This document shows positions 1-11,339 of a DNA stretch of 64,000 bases, piece after piece. The translations under genes and the position numbers were made by a program. Each line of letters begins with the position of its first letter. The first letter of the stretch is position 1. Origin of the DNA: Thysanoteuthis rhombus. Taxonomy: Eukaryota; Mollusca; Cephalopoda; Oegopsida; Thysanoteuthidae. Under the pieces are notes generated by a model, which saw only the letters and a program-made list of their open reading frames with translations, was not told the DNA's origin and did no database searches. The DNA lies in the NCBI GenBank assembly GCA_963457665.1, contig OY735224.1:40786829-40850828 (forward strand), in the 5' to 3' direction.

Positions 1-217
1 AATCAATTTTCCTGCCCGAAAACTCCTAACAAAGGCAATTAATATACGTCTGTAATCTATCCAGGGCTTTGCTTGCCCGACTCATTAGTGCAAGAATATT
101 TTCCAACTCAGGGATTTTAAATTTCTCAAACAAAGGTTATCAATCATACATCTGTATTCTGTCAAGGCCTCGCTCATCTTACACTTGGTGCAAAAGTATT
201 TTCCCAACTCAGGGTTC
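1..217. repeat. Tandem duplication, 101-bp period
   Basis: Two diverged head-to-tail copies are visible, roughly 15-114 and 116-217. Matching landmarks include ACAAAGG..TATCAAT/AATTAATA, GTGCAA.A.TATTTTCC and CAACTCAGGG, the last starting at 104 and 205. The array may extend beyond the left edge of the window. Confidence 0.6.
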
Positions 218-425
218 AATATCAACTGCTTTACAGTTTTAGATTTTTATCCGTTCCATACCCACCTGGTTTCTCTCGGAAACCCGTTTTGGTAAGCATT
301 CTTTTTTGGTATGTACACTTAACCTCGCAAGGATATCTTATTTCCACTTTTAGATTTTTCCAATTAACCCTTCATTTTCATCTTGTCATTTTTCTAATTA
401 ACCCGTCAGTTCCATAGTGTCACAG

Positions 426-605
426 GTGCAATGTAAGTTTATGCCAAATCGGTCCAAATTTTTTGTGTCCAGTAGTATTCAATCTTATTTTTTTTTAAAT
501 TTTAACTTTTTTAGAGATCACTGCCCAACAAAAGGCAAGAGAAGTAACTTATCCATCGATCACCCCTTTTTGCCAATTTGGTAATTGATAATCTACCATG
601 TGTCA
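426..605 (+). repeat. Dispersed repeat family B, 3' fragment
   Basis: Matches the right-hand part of the family B repeat found at 3477, 41252 and 55389. Shared blocks include GCAATGTAAGTTTATGCCAAAT, then GATCACTGCCCAACAAAAGG, then AAGTAACTTATCCATCGATC. The left half is missing. Confidence 0.6.
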
Positions 606-849
606 TGTGTCAAATCCTTTATATGTTGCTTTGAATAACTGGGACAGTCCTGTCTAGTTGGGCCAAATTGCTATATTCCCATTGAGTCCCAATTCACTCG
701 AATAAATCCCCCTTATCTTAGGAACAAAATATTATTAGCTGAAGATTTGTTCTTGTACTATAATCATCGAGTTATCTCTTAAGTCAATTTCCCTCACTAC
801 ATCTAACTTTAAGTATTTGCCAAGGCTGTCTATGTTCACTACGCACTTA

Positions 850-1120
850 TGCCCTTTGGAAAGGTTTAAATCAACTTTCCCACCAATGGGCAAATAGCAA
901 GGCAGTAGGAGTCCTTTAGTGCTGTAAGGCAGTCCATCTAAGAGATGGTAATTCTGACAGGAAAAAACCTATAGCTTGACATTCACCATAGCTGGTCCTA
1001 GATCTGGGTAATGGAGGTTGTTTTTTGCATGGAAACTCTACCCTGTAAAACCTACCTGCTACAGAAACTGCAGAAAGAAAGGCAGCTTATGCTCCTCAGG
1101 GAATCTACCGGAATAAACAA
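850..1120 (+). mobile_element. SINE family A, body with degraded head
   Basis: Homologous to the reverse complement of 20575-20955. Shared blocks include ATGGGCAAATAGCA.GGCAG, CTGTAAGGCAGT, CTAAGAGATGG, AAAACCTA.AGCTT, CACCATAGCTGGT and, at the 3' end, CTAC.GGAATAAA. The tRNA-like head is not recognisable here. Confidence 0.65.
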
Positions 1121-1656
1121 AAACAACAAGAGAGAGTCACATTAAGTAATGATGACCCAGCCCCCCCCCAATTTAACCCCCTCTTCATAAGCCTCTTGCC
1201 CACCTTTCTACAAAATTTCATAGAAATTCATTGTGTGCTTTTTAAGATATTGTGTGGAAAGACGGAGTCACTAACGTTGTGAAGAGGGTCTCGGTACTGA
1301 GGTTTGTATGTACAAATGTTTTGTAGAGGGTCATGGTTCGTTGCTTCTGATTAATATTGGCTACACTTATTTGGTTAATTTATCTAAAAAAACAAACAAG
1401 TGTTTTTTTGTTAAATTTCACAAAGAATGTTTCATAAATTTTATCCTACAGTCATTAGGAAAAACAGTATTCAAAATCTAAGCATTATTTAGATTTCATT
1501 CAAATTACAAAGTCAAGAAGGAGAAATATCTAGCCTCTCGGGAATATAAGAATCAAGTTACAGTTAAGTTATTAGCTCATCTTCCCAAACAAAACAGCAC
1601 AATTCAATTTTCAATTTTTAGATGAAGCATTTTCACTACATTTATCCTATTACTAG

Positions 1657-2820
1657 TGTAGTGCCCACCTTTTTCAGCTAAAGAAAATCATACATATACG
1701 GAGTTATCTGACCTTGGCAGGGATCTACTTGCTATCCCCTACATTTGTGTAGAAATGGTAATTCCTTGTCGCTTCCTCTTTGACGTCACACAGAGCTACC
1801 AATAAGATAGCTGATCGTTATCTTTACGGTATTTGAAATGAGGCGGTAAAACTCTCTCGCTCTCTCTATGTTCCGACAGCCTCGAGGTAAGCTCGTCTCT
1901 TCTCTCTCTCTCTTTAGTTAGGATAGTTAGTATAGTTTTTATACACACTTTCTTTCTTCACACGCATCATCACACATTCATCTCAAGAACATATTCTATC
2001 TAAGTTAAGCACTCTCATTGTAGTTAAATCGGACTTCTCAAGATAACTTCAAAGTGGCTACAACTAGGATGACTAAACTGATGGACATTCTTTAGACTCT
2101 ATCTCACATGTAGTTAGTGATATTCCTTTCCTTTCATTCTTCTTATCTCTACATCCTATCCTGGTAGATCCCTCCACATATCCGTGTTAGCAGGAACTCC
2201 AGTTCTCCTTTATTTTAATTCATTCATGAATTAAAACTTGGCACTGTTTTTAATCTTTTTGTTTGTTCTTATTTCCGCATTTTGTTAACAATCCAACTAA
2301 CTGCGTACTAACCTTATTTTTGTGCTTAAGCGGTGAACACGCTACTTACCAGGATTTATCTCCTTAGATCAATTCTGGTAATTTACATTTTAGGGGGCTA
2401 ATATAATTAGCAACCCTAAACTAGCTTTACTTTATCTTCTTATTGCTGCTTTTCACCACAACATTCAAAGTTGATAAACTCATCAACTGTGAGAGCGAGC
2501 AGCATTAAAACAGAAATACAAGAATAGTTTTTGATGAGAATTGAACTCGCATCCACCACAGTGAAAGCCTGACCTTCATGGATGTCCCCTTCACCATTTT
2601 GGTCATGGAGGTATCGATGTTTAAGCAAAGTACAAATCTGTAATCATTCTATCATCCCTCCTTCAATTCTCTTTTGCATCTTTGTGTTTCTTTCTTGTTA
2701 TAATAAACTTTTTTAAAAAAATTTCTCAAAATGAGGAGTTTTTGCAATAATAATCCTGTTACAGGATAAACTTCCTAAACTTGGCAATCCAAAATTTGGC
2801 GACGTCCGAATCCCAGCAGA
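1657..2820 (+). mobile_element. Possible LTR remnant with primer-binding-like site
   Basis: The stretch holds a TGACGTCA site (about 1781), a CT-rich block near 1850-1915, and, at 2797-2813, TGGCGACGTCCGAATCC. The reverse complement of that site ends in CGTCGCCA, like the 3' end of a tRNA-Ser, as an LTR-retrotransposon primer-binding site would. TGTA at 1657 and TACA ending at 2387 are possible LTR termini, but no target-site duplication and no gag or pol frame follows. Weak call. Confidence 0.2.
2530..2612 (-). mobile_element. tRNA-Glu-like SINE head
   Basis: On the - strand a B-box-like GAGTTCAATTCTC (2536-2548) lies about 45 bp downstream of an A-box-like TGACCAAAATGGTGAAGG (2589-2606). 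The middle reads GGCTTTCAC as in the tRNA-Glu(UUC) anticodon arm. Stems are not intact, so this is a tRNA-derived SINE head or tRNA pseudogene rather than a functional tRNA. Confidence 0.4.
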
Positions 2821-3476
2821 CATTGAACAATTTCTGGTACTTCTAATAGTCTGCAAAATTCATGATACTCGGCGACAGCCTGTGTTTGTGTTGTCTTAGT
2901 TAACAGACTTCACACTATATTTTAGTGGGGCTTCTGAAGTTTTGTGTGTCACACTTTCTTCACATCCAGAATATTTTTGTTTTCTAAAAATTAACAAATT
3001 CAAAAAGTTGGTTTGGAGCAGCTTCTAACCATTTCGAACATTCAACCCGTATTAGCTTTCTGTCATCTTATTAATGTTGCTTTTTATGCCGAGTTGTGGG
3101 AAGTAACCAGAGAGCTAACTAAGTTTTACAGGGTGAAACTGCTAGCCCCAAACTAACTATTCTTGTTTTCTTGGAATACAAGATGAAACAAAAGGAACAT
3201 CTTGGCAGAGTTTACCTAGAGTGTGAGTATAAAATAATCCTGTCAATCAACAATCTAGATTCAAATTATTTCTGTGGTTTTACTTGTTGATGTTATCCAA
3301 ATTTCTTTCTGATGCCCACCTTGTTTTGCACATGACATCACAAGGTTAAATGAAGATTTTATTTAATCTTTGAACTTTGACTTATTCACCAACTCAAAAT
3401 GATATTTTCAGGTTTCTTGAGCATACAGTTGAATTTTACTTAAACCTTGCAAAACTGACATTGACACAATATACAT

Positions 3477-3890
3477 TAGAAACCATCTACCAAAATTGTC
3501 ACCAAAACATAGATTTCTTCAGTTTTTAAGCTGGTGTGGCTGCCTGGCTATGTACATATGTATCACTTGTACAGGCCATGCCAGTAGAGCTAAAGGGCTG
3601 AAAATTCAAACATTTACTCCTTATTAGGTCTAAAAAATACATATTTTGTTTTTTTTAAAAATACCTTCCCAGAATAGGTTTTTAGTGAGGTGTTCAATTA
3701 ACAATATAAGTTTATGCTAAATTCATCTCTTAGTTTTGGCCCACTTATTTATTGAAAATTCAGAATTTCTTTAGTGACCATCGCCCAACAAATGGTCAGA
3801 GAACTAACTTATTCATTGATCACCCTTTTTTCCAATTTTTTGATTGCAACCAAAAGATATTGGTCCTGTGACAGTTTCTATTGATAGAAC
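3477..3890 (+). repeat. Dispersed repeat family B, near full length
   Basis: Begins TAGAAACCAT and ends AGTTTCTATTGAT, so the ends are short inverted repeats. Internal blocks shared with other copies: TTGTCACCAAAAC, TTTCTTCAGTTTTTAAG, GTAGAGCTAAAGGGCTGAAAA, ATTTACTCCTTATTAGGTCT, GGTTTTTAGTG and CCCAACAAATGGTCAGAGAA. No coding capacity. Confidence 0.65.
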
Positions 3891-4468
3891 AAAAAAGAAG
3901 AATTGAATCTGCATTAACATCAAAATGTAGAACAATTAAACAATGATCAGGATTTTTCAACATACCCCCCCCTTCAAATTAATTCTGAAAAACAAAATAA
4001 TAAATGAACATAATCATAATCAATTCAAAATAGGCTAAACACTCTCTAATTCCATCATTCAAAAACAACCATATGCACACAAACAGGTACAAAATAACTG
4101 ATCATTTAAAAGCACAAAAACAAAACCCTGAAAATCCTCTATAATCTTTGTTCATACCTCTCCTATTTTTCAAATACATGGATCCATTTTTCGTTTTATT
4201 TCTTTGTAATCTAAAATACATAGCATTTTGCACCCATGCAGTATGATATTGCATGACATGATTGACTAGGAAAAACAAACTTTTCAATATTGTTTCATCT
4301 ATTACTATTTTGACAAAGCCAATCATATATACATATATGTACATATATAGTTTTAAGAAAATCAAATCAAAGGTTTTCTGCCGATAAAACTGGTTCCAGG
4401 TTTTTCTACGTATAAGTATGTATATAGTTGTAACTAATTCTTAAATTCTCACGAAGAAAATAGAAAAT

Positions 4469-4640
4469 CAATTTCCAGGGAAATAACTTAATTGAAATCA
4501 TATCCTTTCAACCATTTGGTAAATTAACTATTTTTTCTTATTCAGTTTACAGAAGAGTTCCACTATTTTTATGCTATTCATTGGAGAGTTCCACTATCAA
4601 TTACAAGCAGTCTATGGGCTGAAGAGTGAGAGTTGAATTC
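4469..4640 (+). repeat. Dispersed repeat family E, copy 1
   Basis: Matches 56586-56772 in the same orientation: AGGGAAATAACTT, ATTTGGTAAATT, CAGAAGAGTTCCAC, TATTCATTGG.GAGTTCCA and GAGTTGAATT. Unknown element type. Confidence 0.6.
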
Positions 4641-5009
4641 ATTTTTATAGAGTTAAGACAATAAGTAAATTGTAAAATAGATCAAATGCAGGTCAATAAT
4701 CAGGTTACTGTTTGATTGGAATGTCACCAGATGATCTCGCTGACAATGTTTTTGATATTGCAAAACTTGGTGAACAGTAGTGAGTCTTGGTTTGTTCCAC
4801 AAAGTTTGATAAAGAAAAACAAAAACAAAAACTAGCATTTCAAGGGAAACTATGAATCACCACCATCCACCAAAGGTTCTGAGATAAGCAGGAAGATGAA
4901 TAGGTCATATCTTGTTGATGTTCTATTGCATTGTAAAGCCTACCAAGATCATATTCTCATAGGAGACTATCAATAGAATCTCTTCTTCACGTTGGTCATT
5001 ATCTAAAAA

Positions 5010-5235
5010 CAGGTCTAGCCAGTCACTCAATAGAAACCAATTAATGACCAACATCTTTTGGCAGCACCTCATGTTGGGGGTGATCAATTAAAAAGATTGG
5101 AAATGTAGTGATCATGAATGCTGCTGGACACAAGCTAAGGAACCGGTCTAGCACAAGATTACATTGTAAAATGATTTCCTCTTAAAACTTTTTGGGAAGG
5201 TGGGGGTATTTTCAAAAAACCAAAAATTGAGGGGA
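5010..5235 (-). repeat. Dispersed repeat family B, truncated
   Basis: Reverse-orientation copy beginning CAGGTCTAGCCAGTCACTCA then ATAGAAACCA, followed by CATCTTTTGGCAGCA and GGGGTGATCAATT. The distal half beyond about 5235 is lost or too diverged. Confidence 0.55.
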
Positions 5236-5404
5236 GTGTGTGCGCTTAATTTCAACTTTCTACTATGAGCAGTTAGGACTAGATAGATAAAAGACATTAA
5301 TGTCAGAATATAAGAATAATCTAAACCCTGCTACAGTGTTTAAATCAGTCTGTTATAGGTAGTGGTGATTAATGAAGGAAAACAACTTGAAATCAAAGTG
5401 GTCT

Positions 5405-5525
5405 TCATTGTATTGCCCATAACTTTGAGAAGAGTCAACTTTCCAACTTTTGTTTTGCCAATCGAATCACTTCTTCCCATCCTTGATGTTATCAATACAA
5501 TGTTTTGGCTGATCTATTCTTCATA
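5405..5525 (+). repeat. Dispersed repeat family F, fragment
   Basis: ATAACTTTGAGAAGAGTCA and CAATCGAATCACTTCTTCCC then ATCCTTGATGTT match 49555-49745 and, in part, 48070-48230. Probably a transposon-derived piece. Confidence 0.45.
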
Positions 5526-5559
5526 CTTTTTCAGATGTATAATTCAAGAAAAGAAATAA

Positions 5560-7426
5560 ATCTTTCCTTTAGATAGTAGTCTTCATTTTTTTTTGTTAAG
5601 GTTTTAAGGTTTAGAAATGAAAGTTTAATTCTGTTTCATCTTTGGGATACACTGGTGATGGTTGAGTGTAGATAAAGAAACTGTCACTATACTATCATCC
5701 TGATGGAAGTAGAATTGTGATGCAAGACTGTTTCCAGATTAACACTTTCCTGTACATCAGGCTTTTTTCACTTGTTTTTGAATCTGATGGACATTTGCCT
5801 ACCTTGCCACATGAGTATGGAATAGCCTAGGGCTGACAGTGGAGACCAAGACCAAGAGCAGTGTATAAATTCTGCATCTTCAGCACATAACTATATGGAA
5901 GTGAGACATGGATTATGTATGATAGATAGGAGAAAAGACTTAACACCTTCCATATTCAAAGCCTCCATACCATAAACCCAAACAATTTACTACAAAATAT
6001 TTAAACTGATTTTTGCACAAATGTTTGTGTAAATGCTATTGTGTCTATTTAAGTTGAAAGTTATGGATATTAGTGAGCGAAGGAGAGTAATAATTGAACT
6101 GGAGTTCTATTTAGTGACAAGTGTGTGTAGAAGTGGAGGACAAAGGATTTTGTCTCCACGTGTTTGGTTGCTCCCACCGCGTGCCAACATCAATATAAAT
6201 GTTGAAGGAGGGAGGGAGAAGATAGTCGCCATGACAAAATGGAGAATATACCCACCAAGTATTAGAGTGGACGCAGAGATTAAACAAAACTTGAAATTGT
6301 AATGACACAAAAATGTTTAGACAAACAAAACATGCATTTAATAAAGAGACATCTATAACAATGAATGACTGAAAGAAAATATATGTGAAGATGTATTAAT
6401 ATGATCAATCATGTAGAGGAGAGCAGAGAAGAGGCCTGTTTAGTTTCTATGGTAATTCCTATAAATCAAAATGAAATATAGGAAAGAATTATTAGTTAAG
6501 AAAACATGTGACATAATGGGTCTAATATCATTTAGTTTATCCATTGAATGGAGTTTGATTAGTAGAGCCTATTATAATGAGTGGTACGTTTGGCCAAGTT
6601 TAATTATCAAAAGGCAGTTAGTTCAGGTTATGTGCAATAACGAGCTAAAGGGGATAGATACAGGGGTCCCAGCTCAGGTAAAGCAGTATTCAATTTTTTT
6701 AAAAATATTTAAATCAGGAAAATTTATAAATAAAACCCTAAATAATCTGCAATAACCATGTATTGACCTTAAAAATGGAAAATAAATTATATCCATTGTC
6801 CAATTAGATGGATAGAGAAAAGAAATGAATTTGCCACCCTGGCTAGTCAAACAAAGCTGGTTGCTGTAGTGTCAAACTTTAGTCAACTTCTATCCCAACT
6901 GAAGATGATTACTGCAAGTTTTGTATTTAGTGGGGCAGCTTAGCCAAATAATTGTGCATTTTGGGAAACAAGCATACACCTCTATACTTATAGCCATTGA
7001 ACTATCATGAATTTTCAATATGTCACCCATGGCAGCCATTTCAAAATGACTGCCAATTATAACTGTTTTCACATAAATTTATTATCAGTCATAGATCTAA
7101 TATGATTTTTAGGGCATAATTAGTTGAGATTTTTACTATACATGTTTCTTGGGAATAGCTATTTGGATAACATATGCAAGTCTTTGAAAATTTGAAACAG
7201 TAGTTATGGCTGGTATGAAGATTTCAATTGAAATAATGTATACACCTGTCTGAAATGGACGATCTTAGTGTCAAATCAGACACTTTTCATGATGCAGGAT
7301 TCAAATTTGTTACCTACCCAGAAGCTTTTTTCTATTTCACAATTCAAGATTTGAAATAAGTGATAACGATAATTATGTCTGTATCCTGGGTATAACATAG
7401 CTACCAATGCCAAGGACCTGACTCAC
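5560..7426. other. No gene recognised
   Basis: AT-rich sequence with short overlapping frames on both strands near 6030-6310 and 6471-6755; none has a domain, a convincing context or splice support. The 6060-6260 part is somewhat GC-richer. Confidence 0.5.
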
Positions 7427-7800
7427 TCTGGCCTTCCCACCATATTCATCTTGCTCAGGCAACATAGACTGTGCTGACTGAGTGGTGTCCAATACATGGA
7501 GAATGACTGCATTTCAAAGGACATCTTATATGGAGAGCTGGCATCTGGTAGTAGAACCAGAGGAAGATTGTACGAAAGCAACCAACATTGATGTTGATTC
7601 CTGGGAGGGCCTTGCAGCTGACAGAACAAGGTGGAGAAATACCCTGATCCAACGTCACAAGATACAAGAAGAGAGGCTGATGAATATAGCAGCAGATAAG
7701 AGGAAATGAAGAAAGGATCGTAACAACAATTCCAACAGACTAGTCATTACTAACAGATATAAACTTTGCATCAGACCATGTCATTCCAATATAATTCTTT
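7427..7800 (+). pseudogene. Non-LTR retrotransposon (LINE) C-terminal fragment
   Basis: Translation with frameshifts gives LPTIFILLRQHRL, then ENDCISKDILYGELASGSR, then TRGR, then TNIDVDSWEGLAADRTRWRN, then RLMNIAADKRK. This order (LRWLGHV-like, IPK.LLYGEL..G.R..GRP, ID...WE.LA.DR..WR) is the conserved tail after the reverse transcriptase in LINEs widespread in molluscs and other invertebrates. Only the 3' end is present, as expected for a 5'-truncated insertion, and at least one frameshift separates the GELASGS and TNIDVDSWE segments. Confidence 0.75.
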
Positions 7801-8137
7801 TCAGCCATTGATGGCGCTGACCTCACCAAGCATGCTCCTAGAAAAACTAAGATATATCACCCTAGATCAGCTTCGGCTAACGGAGGCCTGAGAAGTAAGG
7901 GAGATCCTGAAATTAGCATTTGATAGTCATCTTCCTTGACAAATGACAAATGTGACAGACAACCAATCACACGGTGAATTATATATGTAGATCATGAAAT
8001 TTCAAATGCAGCCTAATTTTGATATAAATCCTATACTCTATAATACTGTTACCTCTGGATTACATTGGCCATTGATGAGTTTAGATGAAAAAATTCAATG
8101 CACTTTATTTACACCAATAGTAAAAAAAAGAACCTTG

Positions 8138-8262
8138 TCATTGGTATTTGTCAAGGGAGATAACTATTAAATGCTAATTCAAGTGTAGCCTCCCTTACTT
8201 ATTTTTTATTTTTTTGCAAATGTGTAAAAAATACAGGTTCATTATGGTTGAACATTGCACTG
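8138..8262 (+). repeat. Dispersed repeat family D
   Basis: ATTTGTCAAGGGAGATAACT, then GTGTAGCCTCCCTTACTTATT, then ACAGGTTCATTATGGTTGAAC. The AAGGGAG and CTCCCTT parts can pair as a hairpin. Two other copies lie at 17960-18063 and 29650-29725. Confidence 0.6.
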
Positions 8263-8264
8263 TT

Positions 8265-10685
8265 ATTTTTTGATGGTATGAGTAGTATACTAATTAGGTC
8301 ATATAAATGAGAAAAAATCGAAGAGAGAATTGGTTATAACCATATTTGCCACTTTCGGTACGTTTGCACCAAATTGGTACCTTTTTAGGGACCACACTAC
8401 TTAACTTCAACATGTGTATTTATATGCTGATTGAGGCTCAAATCTGAATCGGTAGGATTAGTGTTTAGGTAGGGTTAGGTATTTCGGGACTCCGAAAATA
8501 AAGCAATCCTACTATCTCAGTATGAGGACCACACAACTTTACTATACCCTTTGGGGACGCCAGGAGAAATAAATTTGTATTACTCTTGATGAAGTACGAT
8601 CGTAGCGATAACTCATTAGCTTTGATATAAATCAGAAACTCAAATCAACAAATTCTACTTAGAATCGTCCCATATTAGGAACATTAAGAAATATTTATAA
8701 AAGGAGTTTGATGATCAATAATTGTTCAATCAAAACGACCCGTAATTGGGCCGTAGGCTCAATAAGTAGTGATACCAATTTGATTGAAAAAACGAATCTG
8801 GAAATCACTCCAAAATTCGAAAAACAGAAAAAAAATCCCAAGTGTCAACACTATCAATAAGTGGTAAATAAATTCTACTCAAAATCATAAATACTTGAAT
8901 GCAGATAAAATGGGAAAATAGATTTTTGGCGGTTTTAAACATTTTCGTTTCCATTTTAAAGAGAATGGAAGGGGGAGAACTTACTCTAGATTCCGGGATT
9001 CTTAACTAAAAAAAAACTATAATTTTATTTTCATCAATTCAATTGTTTTGCCGATAAAAATCAAAGAAAAAATATTGAACTTAAAAAAAAAAAAAAAGTG
9101 TTTGGTCCGGTAAGAATGGTTTAAAATAGGAATGTCAAGCGACATCCAAGAACTTTTATTAGAGAGGGCCTTCAGTTATCTTTACACCTAAAACGAGGAG
9201 ATTATAAACTCGACTCTAACTTCTTACGGATGTTGATAAGGGAAATAAAATTATTAGTGCTAGATTACCTCCCAGCATTTTTCTAAACTTGAGGCGCACA
9301 AAGAAAATCGAGGTAATAGCGTAATTTTCTAGCAAAAGAAAAAAAATCCAATCTTTTTCATTTTTGCAAAATTTGGCAAAAAAGATACTAAATATAGAAA
9401 TCATATTTATTTTTATTTAGTTAGTGCTCCGCTGTAGAAATATTAAAAAAAAAATTTCAAGTTATTGTTCACCTGCTCTTGATTGTTGTTGTTGTTGTTG
9501 AAGTGTTCACTTGTTCTTCTGATTGACTCTAACAAACGAAAGAGAATCATTCTGTAAAAAGGAAACCACTCGCTAATTCTACTCAGAAAGCATTTTTCAT
9601 TGTTAAACTCTCCCGAACTATTTTGCTTTTAATTTTCTATTTTGATGATCACAGTACAAGGGTAAGGAAAAACTTTTATCTAAAGAAATCGTATTATTCT
9701 TTTTTTTTGTTATTTAGTAATGAGAGTCTAGTTCGTAAGAGGCGGGAGGTGTTGTTTCGTGTTACGTACCGAGTTGTTTGTAAACAGATCGGAATTTTCG
9801 TTTCTATCACCTCAATTGTATCGTACCGTTTTTACATAGAATAAGCATTTAAACTTCAAATGCAAATCATTCTTGATGACTTTTCTGATCTTGGAGAAAT
9901 GTACATGAGAAAATGTGAGAATGACAGTTTTCATTGTATGGAAGCCCGGAAAGTGAAATAATGTACTTAGTGTGTACTTAACTACAGTCGCACCGAGAAA
10001 TAATGCGTGCTCATGAAGCTCAATTAAATTTTAGCTTATCTTTTTTGATAGATATGAAATAAAAAACTTTCTCTGTCTCTTCGAAACTGCTTTCTCTCAA
10101 AAGTAAAACAAAGAAAATAAAATAACAAAGTATTTCAATAAGTTTATCCATGCAAATGGTTTTTTATTAACTGGTTGTTTATTTTTCTTAACGGTGTAAA
10201 AACTGATGCATCACATCACGCAATTAATATTTCAGTTTTTCTCCTCCACCCCATTTTTTTTTCAACAGTTTGTATAAAATATTGTAATATTGAAAATTCA
10301 AGAGAATGCTAGTTAAAAAAAATTATTTTCAATGAATTAAAAAAAAAAATGTTTCTAAAACAATTCTGGAAATTGAATCAATTGCACCTATGGGGAGGTG
10401 AGAGAGTAATCGTAGAAATCTCAAGTAATTAGAGTTATGCGTAAAAAACAATACATATTTTCATGTTCGATGAAATAAATAAAAATTATATCTTCTTATA
10501 AAAAAAATTTTTTCCTTTATGAACTGATTATTTATTTGTATATCTAAAATGAATCATTGTTGAGTTTTTACCTAAAAAATAACTTTATCTACTTATGGTT
10601 ACAACTAGTTTAATCAAATATTCAACTTTTCCAGATGAAAAGGAGAAATTTGAGAAAAGAAAAAAAAAAGTTCCTGCGGGGCACT
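8265..10685. other. No gene recognised
   Basis: AT-rich sequence with poly-A runs and a short (TTG) tract at 9483-9500. A GC-richer spot with GAGGCGGGAGG near 9741 could be regulatory but has nothing else to support it. Confidence 0.5.
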
Positions 10686-10689
10686 TGTG

Positions 10690-10856
10690 TTGAGGTCTAC
10701 TGCATATGTTATACACCGGACAGAGAAGGCGCCATTTCCTCTTACGGAAATGAAATTAGTCATTTAGAGTAGTCTCCCTTGGATCAACATTAATTTCCAA
10801 CATTGACGAGCGTCGCCCTCTTCTTCTTCATACTCTTACTTATTATTGGCGCTCTG
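10690..10856 (+). other. Candidate first non-coding exon
   Basis: A GC-rich patch with GGCGCCATTTCC at about 10729 and a CTTCTTCTTC tract ends in a consensus donor, CTCTG|GTAAGT, at 10856/10857. No ORF of note crosses it. Its position 3.2 kb upstream of the 14034 acceptor fits a first exon of the same gene. The transcription start is unknown, so the left boundary is a guess. Confidence 0.3.
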
Positions 10857-11229
10857 GTAAGTTAATAAAATATTCCTGTAAAGTTTTGAAAATCACAATA
10901 AACTATTTTTTGTTCAATTGTCGAGGCTGGAATAAAAAGGAAGAAAGAAAGATAGAAAGAAATATTTTCTCCCAAAATAGGATTTCCATTCTTTATTGTT
11001 CTTCTTCCTTCTGTCTTTCTTCATGGGACTTTGTTGCCGATTTCGAGACGCCACTTTTTTTTTTATGCATTATTATCTTTATTTTCCAAAAAAAATAACT
11101 GATTTATGTTGCTGTTTTATTATTGTAGCTTATTGTTCATTTACAATTGAAAATAAACATTTATTTTTAAAACTGTTTCTGTTTTTAAACTGATTTTGTT
11201 CTTACCCTATCTTATCGGAGACCTCATTC

Positions 11230-11330
11230 TTTTCGTCACTTCCGGGTTTCTTGTCACAACTTCCGGTCCGGTTTCGATAATCTTGGCGGCTTCTTTTCAC
11301 GCCAACGTGTTCGTAAATATAAACAATAGC
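11230..11330. promoter_or_regulatory. Candidate promoter: paired ETS-type motifs
   Basis: ACTTCCGG occurs at 11238-11245 and again, as the full ETS consensus ACTTCCGGT, at 11259-11267. They have the same orientation and are 21 bp apart, about two helical turns. TTGGCGGC follows near 11283. The stretch is rich in CpG within AT-rich sequence. Clustered ETS sites of this kind typify TATA-less housekeeping promoters, often bidirectional. A downstream donor CATGTCGTCAG|GTGCGT at 11907 could end an alternative first exon. Confidence 0.35.
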
Positions 11331-11339
11331 GAACAGATT

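Noticed and set aside
6033..6310. Overlapping 65-89 codon frames on both strands
   Set aside because: No recognisable motif, no splice context and frames on both strands of equal quality.
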